Origin: Caulobacterales bacterium
GTDB lineage: Bacteria > Pseudomonadota > Alphaproteobacteria > Caulobacterales > Caulobacteraceae
Direction: 5' to 3'
Assembly (NCBI GenBank): GCA_016234625.1
Contig: JACRBD010000028.1
Span: 1-42,932, forward strand
DNA: 42,932 nucleotides
Below, piece after piece: positions 8,765-17,016 of the stretch. The notes beneath the pieces are model-generated. The model made no database searches. It saw only the letters and a list, made by a program, of their open reading frames with translations, and had not been told where the DNA came from. The translations under genes and the position numbers were made by a program. Position 1 is the stretch's first letter. Each line of letters begins with the position of its first letter.

Positions 8765-9580
8765 ATGACCCGTATCGAAGACCTCCCTCCCCTGCGGGAC
8801 AGCCTCGGCGAGCACGGGCTGCTGGCCGACAAGAGTTTCGGCCAGCACTTCCTGCTGGACCTCAACATCACCCGCAAGATCGCCCGGCTGGCCGGCCCGC
8901 TGGAGGGCCAGACGGTCATCGAGGTGGGGCCGGGCCCAGGCGGCCTGACCCGCGCCCTGCTGGAAGCCGGCGCCCGTGTGGTGGCGGTGGAGAAGGACGC
9001 CCGCTTCCTGCCCCTGCTTGAGGAACTGGCGGAGGCCGCCGACGGCCGCCTGACCCTGGTCCAGGGCGACGCCCTGAAGGTCGACGAGGCGGCCCTGGCG
9101 GGCGGCCCGGGCCATGTGGTGGCCAACCTGCCCTACAACGTCGGCACCCCACTGCTGATCAAATGGCTGACCGGCCCCTGGCGGCCGATCTCCATGACCC
9201 TGATGTTCCAGAAGGAAGTCGCCGACCGCATCGCCGCGGGGGTCAATGACGGCGCCTACGGCCGGCTGGCGGTGGTCTGCCAGGCCCTCTGCCAGGCCAA
9301 GGTGGTCATGGACCTGCCGGCCCGCGCCTTCACCCCGCCGCCAAAGGTCGCCTCCGCCGTGGTGCGGCTGGACCCGCTGGCCGAGCACCCGACGGCGGCC
9401 GAGATCGCCGCGCTGGAAAAGGTCACGGCGGCGGCGTTCGGTCAGCGCCGCAAGATGCTCCGCTCCAGCCTCAAGGTGCTGGGCGGCGAAGCCCTGTGCG
9501 TGAAGGCGGGGATCGACCCGAACGTGCGGGCCGAAACGGTGCCGGTGGAGGGGTTTCTGGCCCTGGCGAGGGCGCTTTAG
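8765..9580 (+). CDS. rsmA: 16S rRNA dimethyladenosine transferase RsmA/KsgA
   Basis: SAM-dependent methyltransferase that dimethylates the two adjacent adenines near the 3' end of 16S rRNA during 30S maturation. The start at 8765 gives 271 residues, the family norm; an upstream in-frame ATG at 8705 only adds translated repeat sequence. Motifs: [15 protein letters not shown] (N-terminal RsmA signature), the SAM-binding loop [19 protein letters not shown], the acidic end of strand 2 in VVAVEKD, the catalytic NLPYNVGTP motif, and RRKMLRSSL in the C-terminal domain. Its leader is a REP-like hairpin. Its stop overlaps the convergent downstream gene by 4 bp. Confidence 0.96.
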   Translation: MTRIEDLPPLRDSLGEHGLLADKSFGQHFLLDLNITRKIARLAGPLEGQTVIEVGPGPGGLTRALLEAGARVVAVEKDARFLPLLEELAEAADGRLTLVQGDALKVDEAALAGGPGHVVANLPYNVGTPLLIKWLTGPWRPISMTLMFQKEVADRIAAGVNDGAYGRLAVVCQALCQAKVVMDLPARAFTPPPKVASAVVRLDPLAEHPTAAEIAALEKVTAAAFGQRRKMLRSSLKVLGGEALCVKAGIDPNVRAETVPVEGFLALARAL

Positions 9581-10056
9581 CTAGGCCGAACCGGCGCGCC
9601 TGGCCTCGATACACGATAGAATAGGTAGCCAGCCAGCATGGCGCAGATCAGATAAAGAAGGCCGTTTGGCGCCGGACGCACCCATTCGGCGACCTCCACG
9701 TCCGTGGTATAAATTGGATGGTAGCGGATGACGACCGTCCGCCCCGTCCAGCTTCGGCGTACCGCGTCGGTCCCCAGATGGGGAAAATAACAAGCTCGGT
9801 GTTCCTGTGTTTGTGCGCCCGCTTCATGCCGCCTGTAGGCGACCACAGGCGTCCAGCCCCGGCAGCGTCGCCCATTGCTGTAGTCGAAACGGATGATCGT
9901 GCCTTCGGTCGACGTCCATGCCGCGTGCTCGCGGACGATGAATCGGTCGAGCCCGTACATAAAGGGGATCGCCAGTAGCGGAATGAGGACGGCCAGAGCA
10001 GCGACCGCGTAGCGAGCCCTCGGCGTCATTCCAAGTGGGAGTATGGCAGACCTCAT
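9577..10056 (-). CDS. DUF3592-like membrane protein
   Basis: Protein of 159 residues if begun at the ATG at 10056; another ATG at 10029 would give 150, and neither ribosome site is strong. Two membrane segments flank one soluble domain: [20 protein letters not shown] near the N-terminus and [15 protein letters not shown] near the C-terminus. The middle has the pattern of DUF3592 proteins: an 'EGTI' strand after the first helix, a '[12 protein letters not shown]' strand, and '[21 protein letters not shown]' before the second helix. The function of the family is unknown. It follows gmk on the same strand with a 44-bp gap and converges on rsmA. Confidence 0.7.
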   Translation of the reverse strand: MRSAILPLGMTPRARYAVAALAVLIPLLAIPFMYGLDRFIVREHAAWTSTEGTIIRFDYSNGRRCRGWTPVVAYRRHEAGAQTQEHRACYFPHLGTDAVRRSWTGRTVVIRYHPIYTTDVEVAEWVRPAPNGLLYLICAMLAGYLFYRVSRPGAPVRPS

Positions 10057-10100
10057 GCCGAGCGATGCCTTGTGACCAACGCGCAAATCATTGCCCGCCC

Positions 10101-10754
10101 CTACAACTCCGGCAGTTCCTCGGCCAGCAGCTCGTCCACGAACGGCGCGATCCACAGGTTGCGAGCCGCCCGGCGGCGTTCGGCGTGGTAGATGTGGGCC
10201 AGGTCCGCGTAGGCCCGGTCGAAGTCCTCGTTGAGAACCACGTAGTCGAAGGTCTCCCACTGAATCAGCTCGTCCTTGGCGCGGGAAATCCGCTCGCGGA
10301 TGACCTCCTCGCTGTCCTGCGACCGCGCCAGCAGCCGGCGGCTCATCTCCGCCAGGGAGGGCGGCAGAATGTAGACCAGCACCGAGTCGTCCGGGGCCTG
10401 GGCGTGGATCTTCATGGCGCCCTGGTAATCGATATCGAACAGGGCGCTCTCGCCGCGGGCCAGGGCGTCCATGATCGGCGCCCGCGGGCTGCCGTAGCGG
10501 TTGCCGTAGACGTCGGCCCATTCGAGGAAGGCGTCCTCCTCGATCATCCGGTCGAACTCGGCGCGGTCGACGAAGTGGTAGTCGCGGCCCTCGTGCTCGC
10601 CCGGACGGGGCTGGCGGGTGGTGGCCGAGATCGACAGGTGCAGGTCCGAATGGTCGGCGACCAGGCGCCGCGTCAGAGAGGTCTTGCCCACCCCGGACGG
10701 CGCCACGATCATCAGCATCAGGCCGCGCGTCTTGCGGGGTTCCTCACTCAACAT
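10101..10754 (-). CDS. gmk: Guanylate kinase
   Basis: Cytosolic enzyme that phosphorylates GMP to GDP with ATP. The 217-residue product has the P-loop APSGVGKTSLTRRL near residues 18-31, the GMP-binding stretch SATTRQPRPGEHEGRDYHFV, and EWADVYGNRYG followed by the DIDYQGA motif. The C-terminal extension (ERRRAARNLWIAPFVDELL) is typical of alphaproteobacterial Gmk. Its start lies inside the end of yicC (11-nt overlap), so it is probably translated from the same mRNA; yicC-gmk adjacency is common. Confidence 0.96.
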   Translation of the reverse strand: MLSEEPRKTRGLMLMIVAPSGVGKTSLTRRLVADHSDLHLSISATTRQPRPGEHEGRDYHFVDRAEFDRMIEEDAFLEWADVYGNRYGSPRAPIMDALARGESALFDIDYQGAMKIHAQAPDDSVLVYILPPSLAEMSRRLLARSQDSEEVIRERISRAKDELIQWETFDYVVLNEDFDRAYADLAHIYHAERRRAARNLWIAPFVDELLAEELPEL

Positions 10755-11625
10755 TCTGCACCTGCTCGCGGAACTGCTCGATCACCGCTTTGAGGTCGAG
10801 GCCGATAGCGGTCAAGGCCGGGGTGGCCGATTTCGAACACAGGGTGTTGGCTTCGCGCATGAATTCCTGGGTCAGGAAGTCCAGCCGGCGGCCGGCGGCG
10901 GCGTCCGCGGCCAGAAGCAGGCGGGCGGAGTCCACATGGGCGGCCAGGCGGTCCAGTTCCTCGCGCACGTCGGCTTTCACGGCCATGGCGGCGGCTTCCT
11001 GGACGATCCGCTCCTCGGAAGCGGCCTCCCCGGCCAGCTCCTTCATCCGGCGGGCGAAGCGGTCACGAATGACGGCGGGGTGGCCGGCGGCTTCGGCCTC
11101 GGCGGCGGCGACGAGCTGGCCGATGCGATCGATCTGGCCGGTCAGCACCGGCAGCAGGGCCGCGCCCTCGGCCAGGCGCGAAACCTTCAGCCCGTCCAGC
11201 CCGGCCGCCAGACTGTCGGCCATGGCCGCCTCGAGCGCCGCGCGGACCTCGGGCTCATCCTCGGCGTCCGTGGCCTCCAGCACCCCGCGCAGGGCCAGCA
11301 GGCCGTCCGCCGAGGGCGGCCCGGCCCGGCCGGCCTTCACCATCGGCTCAAGCAGGGCCAGGTAGCGGTCCAGCTGGTCGGCGTTGACCGAGATGGCGAT
11401 CGCCGATTCCGCCCGTTTGGCCTGCAGGTTCACATTGAGCTGGCCGCGCTGGAACCGGGCCGTGGCGCCGTCGCGGACACCCTTTTCCAGCACATCGAAG
11501 CCCGGCGGGCCGCGAAAGCGGACCTCGAGGTTGCGGCCGTTGACGGAGCGGGCCTCGACGGCCCAGGTCCAGGCCCCGGCGGCCCCTTCGACCCGGGCGA
11601 ACCCGGTCATGCCCGACAGGGCCAT
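10744..11625 (-). CDS. yicC: YicC family endoribonuclease-like protein
   Basis: The 293-residue protein has the two-domain layout of the family: an N-terminal YicC-like domain opening with LSGMTGFARVEG and containing WAVEARSVNGRNLEVRFR, and a C-terminal DUF1732 domain with RRLDFLTQEFMREANTLCSK and LKAVIEQFREQVQNVE. YicC proteins have been linked to RNA cleavage and small-RNA turnover in enterobacteria; whether this one acts the same way is inference. It starts directly after the mltG stop and overlaps gmk. Confidence 0.93.
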   Translation of the reverse strand: MALSGMTGFARVEGAAGAWTWAVEARSVNGRNLEVRFRGPPGFDVLEKGVRDGATARFQRGQLNVNLQAKRAESAIAISVNADQLDRYLALLEPMVKAGRAGPPSADGLLALRGVLEATDAEDEPEVRAALEAAMADSLAAGLDGLKVSRLAEGAALLPVLTGQIDRIGQLVAAAEAEAAGHPAVIRDRFARRMKELAGEAASEERIVQEAAAMAVKADVREELDRLAAHVDSARLLLAADAAAGRRLDFLTQEFMREANTLCSKSATPALTAIGLDLKAVIEQFREQVQNVE

Positions 11626-12645
11626 CTACTTGCCGGTCCGGGCGCGCCAGGCGCGCCATTTCTCGACGTTCCGCTGATGCTCTTCGTAGGTCGCCGCGAA
11701 GGCGTGACCGCCCGAGCCGTCGGCGACAAAGAACAGGTAGTCGGTGGTCGGCGGATCAAGCACGGCGGCCAGCGACGCGCGGCCCGGATTGGCGATCGGC
11801 GTCGGCGGCAGGCCGCTGATGGCGTAGGTGTTGTAGGGCGTCGGGGCCTGCAGCTCCGACAGCAGGATCCGCCGGCCCAGCGGCCGCCCGCGGGTGATGC
11901 CGTAGATGATCGTCGGGTCGCTCTCCAGCCGCATGCCCTTGCGCAGGCGGTTGACGAAGATCGAGGCGACCTGCGGCCGCTCGCGGGCGACGCCGGTCTC
12001 CTTCTCGACGATCGAGGCCAGGATCACCGCCTCTTCCGGGGTGCTGATCGGCAGGTTCGGCTGGCGTTTGGCCCACAGCGCAGCCAGCAGCTTGTCCCGC
12101 GCGTCCATCATCCGCTGCAGCACCGCCGCCCGGTCCTCGCCGCGCTGGAAGTCATAGGTCTCCGGCAGGATGGCGCCTTCCGGCGGCGTGGCGGCCTCGC
12201 CGGAAAGCGCGCCTTCCCTGTTGAGGATCTCGATGACCATGTCCGAGGTCGCGCCCTCCGGGATGGTCACCTGGTGGCGCACCACCCGACCGGCGCGGAT
12301 GTCGGCCAGCACCCGGGCCATCGAGGCCTTCGACGGAAACGCGTATTCGCCGGCCTTCAGGCCCCGCGCCGCGCCGGTGACCTGGGCGGCGGCGATGAAG
12401 ATCGAGCCGGAGCGGACCACATGGGCGCTTTCCAGCGCCCCGGCGATCTCGTTGAGGCCCGCGCCCTTGCGCAGCATGACGATGGCCGGCTTGCCGTCAG
12501 GGGTCGCCGGACCCGCGCCGCGATAGCTCCACACCGCCCACAGGCCGACCAGCACCAGCGCCAGGCACAGGGTGGTGAAGGCGCTCATCGCCATGATCAA
12601 CAGGCGGCGCATCAAGGGCAGTCCGGGGGAGGCTTTGCGGCTCAC
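11626..12645 (-). CDS. mltG: Endolytic murein transglycosylase MltG
   Basis: Inner-membrane-anchored lytic transglycosylase that cuts nascent glycan strands and is thought to set glycan length. The 339-residue protein starts with GTG overlapping the fabF stop (GTGA). A single N-terminal membrane anchor (LLIMAMSAFTTLCLALVLVG) is followed by a LysM-like region and the YceG catalytic domain. The catalytic glutamate motif is visible in ILASIVEKETGVARERP, and the following VNRLRKGMRLESDPTIIYG and SAL-type NTYAISGLPPTPIANPG segments are well preserved. It sits between fatty-acid synthesis genes and yicC-gmk. Confidence 0.95.
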   Translation of the reverse strand: MSRKASPGLPLMRRLLIMAMSAFTTLCLALVLVGLWAVWSYRGAGPATPDGKPAIVMLRKGAGLNEIAGALESAHVVRSGSIFIAAAQVTGAARGLKAGEYAFPSKASMARVLADIRAGRVVRHQVTIPEGATSDMVIEILNREGALSGEAATPPEGAILPETYDFQRGEDRAAVLQRMMDARDKLLAALWAKRQPNLPISTPEEAVILASIVEKETGVARERPQVASIFVNRLRKGMRLESDPTIIYGITRGRPLGRRILLSELQAPTPYNTYAISGLPPTPIANPGRASLAAVLDPPTTDYLFFVADGSGGHAFAATYEEHQRNVEKWRAWRARTGK

Positions 12646-13922
12646 GGGGCCTTCTTGAAGATCACGCAGGCGTTGGTGCCGCCGAAGCCGAAGCTGTTGG
12701 ACATGGCGACGTCGATCACCATCGGTTTCGCCTTGTGCGGGACAAGGTCGATGGGCGTGTCGAACTCGGGATTGTCCAGGTTGATGGTCGGCGGAGCGAT
12801 CTGGTCGCGCAGGGCGAGGATCGAGAAGATGCCTTCCACCGCCCCGGCGGCGCCCAGCAGGTGGCCGGTCATCGACTTGGTCGAGGACATGGACACGTTT
12901 TTCGCGTGATCGCCCAGCAGTCGGGTCACCGCGCCCAGTTCCAGGCCATCGGCCATGGTCGAGGTGCCGTGGGCGTTGACGTAGTCGATGTCCGAAGCCT
13001 GCAGGCCGGAGTCCTTCAGCGCCGCGGTCATGGCGCGGAAGCCGCCGTCGCCGTCCTCGGACGGCGCGGTGATGTGGTAGGCGTCGCCCGACAGGCCGTA
13101 GCCGGCGACCTCGGCATAGATGGTCGCGCCGCGGGCCTTGGCGTGTTCGTACTCCTCCAGCACCACGACGCCGGCCCCCTCGCCCATGACGAAGCCGCCA
13201 CGGTCCGTGTCATAGGGGCGCGAGGCGGCCTCGGGCCGGTCATTGAAGTCGGTGGCCATGGCGCGGCAGGCGATGAAGCCGGCGACGCCCAGCGGACAGA
13301 TCGAGGCCTCGGCCCCGCCGGCGATCATGATGTCGGCGTCGCCGTACTTGATCAGCCGCGTCGCGTCGCCAATGGCGTGAGCGCCGGTGGCGCAGGCGGT
13401 GACCACCGCGTGGTTGGGCCCCTTGAAGCCGTAGCGGATCGAGACCTGCCCCGAGGCCAGGTTGATCAGGGCCGAGGGGATGAAGAAGGGGCTGATTCGC
13501 CGCGGGCCCTTCTCGGCCAGTTCCAGGGCGTTCCTGGCGATGGTCGCCAGGCCGCCGATGCCCGAGCCGATGATCACGCCGGTGCGGAGTTTGATCTCCT
13601 CGTCGACATCGGCCAGGCCGGCGTCCTTCACCGCCTCGTCGGCCGCGGCCATGGCGTAGAGGATGAAGTCGTCGACCTTGCGCTGGTCCTTGGGGGCCAT
13701 GGTGTCGTCGGGGTTGAACGACCCCTCGACGTCGGGCCCGCCGCCGCCGCGGCCATCGACCCGGGGCACCTCGAAGGCGATCTGGCAGGCGTACTCTTCC
13801 GGATCGAAGGTGGTGATCCGCCCGGCGCCGGACTTGCCGGCGAGAATGCCCTTCCAGGTGACATCCACACCGTGCCCGCGGGGGGTCAGCATGCCAAGGC
13901 CGGTAACGACGACTCGCCGCAT
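12642..13922 (-). CDS. fabF: 3-oxoacyl-ACP synthase II FabF
   Basis: Condensing enzyme that elongates acyl-ACP with malonyl-ACP in type II fatty-acid synthesis. The 426-residue thiolase-fold protein has the nucleophile cysteine in VVTACATGAHAIGDA and the two catalytic histidines in NAHGTSTMADGLE and SMTGHLLGAAGAVE, with the closing glycine-rich NSFGFGGTNACVIF. The ATG has CAGGAG 9 nt upstream. A 112-bp gap to acpP holds two GC hairpins. The gene order fabD-fabG-acpP-fabF is the classic cluster. Confidence 0.97.
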   Translation of the reverse strand: MRRVVVTGLGMLTPRGHGVDVTWKGILAGKSGAGRITTFDPEEYACQIAFEVPRVDGRGGGGPDVEGSFNPDDTMAPKDQRKVDDFILYAMAAADEAVKDAGLADVDEEIKLRTGVIIGSGIGGLATIARNALELAEKGPRRISPFFIPSALINLASGQVSIRYGFKGPNHAVVTACATGAHAIGDATRLIKYGDADIMIAGGAEASICPLGVAGFIACRAMATDFNDRPEAASRPYDTDRGGFVMGEGAGVVVLEEYEHAKARGATIYAEVAGYGLSGDAYHITAPSEDGDGGFRAMTAALKDSGLQASDIDYVNAHGTSTMADGLELGAVTRLLGDHAKNVSMSSTKSMTGHLLGAAGAVEGIFSILALRDQIAPPTINLDNPEFDTPIDLVPHKAKPMVIDVAMSNSFGFGGTNACVIFKKAP

Positions 13923-14034
13923 GGGATCAACTCCTGCCCCGGAGGCCGGGGGTCAGCTCAAAACGAAGCCGCCGCGCGCGTCGGGCGGACCCGACACCGC
14001 GCGGCGGTGAATCGACCGGAAAAGAGTCTGCGGA

Positions 14035-14274
14035 TCAACCGCCGACTTTTTCCGAGATAAACTTCACGGCGTCGCCGACCGTCTGGATGTGTTCGGCGGC
14101 GTCGTCGGGAATCTCGATATCGAACTCTTCCTCGAAGGCCATCACCAGCTCGACGTTGTCGAGGCTGTCGGCGCCGAGGTCATCGATGAAGCTCGCCTTC
14201 TCGGTGACCTTTTCAGGATCGGCGTCGAGGTGTTCGATGACGATCTTACGCACACGCTCGAGAATGTCGGACAT
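14035..14274 (-). CDS. acpP: Acyl carrier protein
   Basis: Small acidic carrier (79 residues) that holds growing acyl chains on a 4'-phosphopantetheine arm. The attachment serine is Ser37 in the invariant [12 protein letters not shown] motif. The sequence is four-helical and strongly acidic in helix II ([19 protein letters not shown]). AGAGGA lies 8-9 nt before the ATG. It is flanked by gaps of 112 and 124 bp, larger than elsewhere in the cluster, which fits a separately adjusted, abundant transcript. Confidence 0.98.
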   Translation of the reverse strand: MSDILERVRKIVIEHLDADPEKVTEKASFIDDLGADSLDNVELVMAFEEEFDIEIPDDAAEHIQTVGDAVKFISEKVGG

Positions 14275-14398
14275 TCGTTCTGGTCCTCTATAGGTCTTTA
14301 GTTGCCCCGGCCGCCGAAACGGTCACGGGAAATCGGGGGCTTCGCTACCATGTTCCATTCGGGGAGGCCAGCGGCCAGCCGATAGTCCATGGCGGTTG

Positions 14399-15139
14399 TC
14401 AGATCATCGCCATGCCGCCGTTCACGTGCAAGGTCTGACCGGTGACATAGGCGCCTTCGTCGCTGGCCAGGTAGACGCAGGCGGCGGCCACATCCTCGCC
14501 CGAACCCAGCCGGCCGGAGGGGATTTTCCCAAGGATGGCCTCGCGTTGCGCGTCATTGAGGCCGTCGGTCATCGGGCTGGCGATGAATCCCGGCGCGACC
14601 GTGTTCACCGTCACGTTACGAGTGGCCACTTCCTGGGCCAGGGCCTTGGAGAAGCCGATCATGCCGGCCTTGGAAGCGGCGTAGTTGGCCTGGCCCGGGT
14701 TGCCGGTGACCCCGACGACCGACGTGATGCCGATGATCCGGCCCCAGCGGCGCTTCATCATCCCCTTCAGGGCGGCCCGCGAAAGGCGGAAATAGGATTC
14801 GAGGTTGACCTTGATGACCTGTTCCCAGTCCTCGTCCTTCATCCGCAGCATCAGGCCGTCGCGGGTGATGCCGGCGTTGGCGACCAGAATGTCGAGCGGC
14901 AGGCCGGCGGCTTCCTCGGCGGCGGCGACCAGACCATCGACGCTGGCCGAATCGGAGAGGTTGGCGGTGACGATGCTGGTGCGCCCGCCCAGTTCGGCGG
15001 CCACCTCGGCTAGCACGGCCTCGCGGGTGCCCGACAGGATCACATGCGCGCCCTGGGCGTGCAGGGCTCTGGCGATGGAGCCGCCGATGCCGCCCGTGGC
15101 GCCGGTGACGAGGGCGGTCTTGCCGGTGAGGTCGAACAT
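14399..15139 (-). CDS. fabG: 3-oxoacyl-ACP reductase FabG
   Basis: NADPH-dependent short-chain reductase that reduces beta-ketoacyl-ACP. I start at the ATG at 15139 (MFDLTGKTALVTGATGG) because AAGGA lies about 9-10 nt upstream; this gives 246 residues, the family size. Upstream in-frame ATGs only add translated REP sequence. Motifs: TGATGGIGGSIA for the cofactor, NAG in VANAGITRDGL, catalytic serine in GITSVVGVTGN, and the YAASK tyrosine-lysine pair. A REP-like pair separates it from fabD. Confidence 0.96.
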   Translation of the reverse strand: MFDLTGKTALVTGATGGIGGSIARALHAQGAHVILSGTREAVLAEVAAELGGRTSIVTANLSDSASVDGLVAAAEEAAGLPLDILVANAGITRDGLMLRMKDEDWEQVIKVNLESYFRLSRAALKGMMKRRWGRIIGITSVVGVTGNPGQANYAASKAGMIGFSKALAQEVATRNVTVNTVAPGFIASPMTDGLNDAQREAILGKIPSGRLGSGEDVAAACVYLASDEGAYVTGQTLHVNGGMAMI

Positions 15140-15157
15140 GGCTGGCATTTCCTTTGG

Positions 15158-15199
15158 TGCGTCCTTCGACACGGCCCTTCGGGCCTGCTCAGGATGACG
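15158..15199 (-). repeat. REP-like palindromic repeat, copy 4
   Basis: Minus-strand copy, identical over its core to copy 3 (inner hairpin GGCCC-GAA-GGGCC). It lies 18 bp upstream of the fabG start and forms an inverted pair with copy 5. Confidence 0.85.
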
Positions 15200-15223
15200 A
15201 ATATTATGGCTGGCACAAATGCG

Positions 15224-15266
15224 CGTCATCCTGAGCAGCGCCGCAAGGCGCGTGTCGAAGGACGCA
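15224..15266 (+). repeat. REP-like palindromic repeat, copy 5
   Basis: Plus-strand copy with inner hairpin GCGCC-GCAA-GGCGC. It lies 5 bp beyond the fabD stop, 24 bp from copy 4 in the opposite orientation, so the fabD-fabG transcript would carry both palindromes. Confidence 0.85.
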
Positions 15267-15271
15267 AACTG

Positions 15272-16216
15272 TCAAAGCGATTTGGCGAACGCTTCCAGGT
15301 CCGCCGGCGTGTTCAGCGGCGTGGCCTCGGCATCGGGCGCGATGCGCTTGGCCATGCCGGACAAGACCTTGCCGGCGCCGGCCTCGGCGAAGCGGGTGAC
15401 CCCGCCCTCCCCGGCCATCCATGCCATGCTCTCGCGCCAGCGCACCCTGCCGGTGACCTGCTCCACCAGCATCCGGCGGATGGCTTCGGGGCCGAGGGTC
15501 GGGCGGGCGGTGACATTGGCCACCAGCGGCGCGCGGGGCGCCACGATGGTCGCGCTCGCCAGGGCGGCGGCCATCTCGTCGGCGGCCGGCTGCATCAGCG
15601 GGCAGTGGAAGGGGGCGGAGACGTTCAGCGGGATGGCCCGGGCGCCCAGCTCCTTGGCCTTCTCGATGGCCCGGTCGACGCCGGCCTTGTCGCCGGAGAT
15701 GACCACGTTGCCGTTGTTGTTGTCGTTGGCCACGACGCAGACCCCGACCTGCGCGCCCGCCGCGGCGGCGGCCTCGGCCAGGGCCACGTCGGTCTTCGGA
15801 CCGATCAGCGAAGCCATGGCCCCGGCGCCCACCGGCACGGCCCGCTGCATGGCCTGGCCGCGCAGCTTCAACAGACGCGCGGTGTCCGACAGGCTGATGG
15901 CGCCCGCGGCGGCGAGAGCGGCGTATTCACCCAGGGAGTGGCCGGCGACGAAGGCGGCCTTCTCGACCGACACGCCCATTTCCCGTTCCAGGGTGCGCAT
16001 CACCGCCATGCTGACGGCCATCAGGGCCGGCTGGGCGTTCTCGGTCAGGGTCAGGTCGGTTTCGGGGCCCTCACGCATCAGCAGCGACAGCTTCTGCGAC
16101 AGGGCGTCATCGACTTCCTGGAACACTTCACGGGCGCTGGCGAAGGCCTGGGCGAGCTCGGCGCCCATGCCGACGGCCTGGCTGCCCTGGCCGGGAAAGA
16201 TGAAGGCGAGGCTCAT
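15272..16216 (-). CDS. fabD: Malonyl-CoA:ACP transacylase FabD
   Basis: Loads malonyl groups from CoA onto ACP for fatty-acid synthesis. The 314-residue protein begins MSLAFIFPGQGSQAVGMG, the family's first glycine/glutamine motif, and carries the nucleophile serine in VAGHSLGEYAALAAAG with the catalytic histidine in VSAPFHCPLM. CAGGAGC precedes the ATG. It is first in the minus-strand fatty-acid cluster and divergent from the HAD hydrolase gene, so its promoter should lie in 16217-16322; I see no convincing -35/-10 there. Confidence 0.96.
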   Translation of the reverse strand: MSLAFIFPGQGSQAVGMGAELAQAFASAREVFQEVDDALSQKLSLLMREGPETDLTLTENAQPALMAVSMAVMRTLEREMGVSVEKAAFVAGHSLGEYAALAAAGAISLSDTARLLKLRGQAMQRAVPVGAGAMASLIGPKTDVALAEAAAAAGAQVGVCVVANDNNNGNVVISGDKAGVDRAIEKAKELGARAIPLNVSAPFHCPLMQPAADEMAAALASATIVAPRAPLVANVTARPTLGPEAIRRMLVEQVTGRVRWRESMAWMAGEGGVTRFAEAGAGKVLSGMAKRIAPDAEATPLNTPADLEAFAKSL

Positions 16217-16322
16217 GGCCGCTCCTGCTCAAAGCGAATTTTGGCAGGCACGGTTAGGCGAAAGGCTGGCGGCGGGCAACCTTCCCGGTTTATCTCGGCG
16301 TTCCGTATCAGGACCGTTCCCT

Positions 16323-16952
16323 TTGCCCGCCTACAAGCTTGTGATCTTCGACTTCGATGGAACCCTCGGGGACACCATGGCCTGGTTCCTCGACACCGCC
16401 GACGCCATGGCCGACCGCTTCGGCTATCGCAAGATCGACCGGTCGCAGCTGGACGTCCTGCGCACCATGAGCGCCCGCGACCTGATGAAGCTGCAAAAGC
16501 TGCCGGCGCTGAAGATGCCGATGATCGCGGCCCACTTTCACACTCTGATGGCCCACGACGCGGGTTCGATTCGCCTGTTCGACGGCGCGCCGGAGGTTCT
16601 GCGGACCCTGCACGCCGCCGGGGTCAAGCTGGCGGTCGTCAGCTCCAACACCGAGGCCAACATCCGCGTGGTGCTGGGCGAGGAGCTCAGCGGCCTCGTC
16701 TCGCAGTTCGCCTGCGGCGCCTCGGTGTTCGGCAAGGCGAGCAAGTTCAGGCGGGTGCTCAAGGCCTTGGGCGTCGCGCCCGGCGAGGCGATCAGCATCG
16801 GCGACGAGATCCGCGACATCGACGCCGCCCGCGAGGTCGGCCTGGCCACCGGCGTGGTCTGCTGGGGCTACACGGCCCCGGACGCGCTGAAGGCCCAGAA
16901 CCCGGACCGTGTGTTCGAGACCATCGCCGAGATCGTCGATCAGATCGGCTGA
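16323..16952 (+). CDS. HAD-superfamily hydrolase (phosphoglycolate phosphatase-like)
   Basis: Haloacid-dehalogenase-type phosphatase of 209 residues. I start at a TTG at 16323 (MPAYKLVIFDFDGTLGD), which has AGGA 9 nt upstream and places motif I (DFDGT, nucleophile and general-acid aspartates) at residues 9-13. Motif II is VVSSNTE, the motif III lysine lies in FGKASKFRRVL, and motif IV is IGDEIRDIDAA. The cap is the C1 helical type, as in Gph/PGP. The substrate is unknown. The same frame is open far upstream, antisense to fabD, but that part has no family match. Confidence 0.85.
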   Translation: MPAYKLVIFDFDGTLGDTMAWFLDTADAMADRFGYRKIDRSQLDVLRTMSARDLMKLQKLPALKMPMIAAHFHTLMAHDAGSIRLFDGAPEVLRTLHAAGVKLAVVSSNTEANIRVVLGEELSGLVSQFACGASVFGKASKFRRVLKALGVAPGEAISIGDEIRDIDAAREVGLATGVVCWGYTAPDALKAQNPDRVFETIAEIVDQIG

Positions 16953-17016
16953 CGCCCCCTCTGGTGTTGCCCTCACGTCATCCCCTACGGTCGCGAAAAC
17001 GACAGGGAGAACGACC

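Noticed and set aside
10618-12909. Long plus-strand open frame (763 codons) opposite gmk, yicC and mltG
   Set aside because: Pure antisense of three conserved genes with repetitive Gly/Arg-rich content; a common artefact at this GC content.
15219-16322. N-terminal extension of the HAD hydrolase frame
   Set aside because: The open frame runs antisense through fabD; the HAD family begins at the TTG (16323), which has its own ribosome site.
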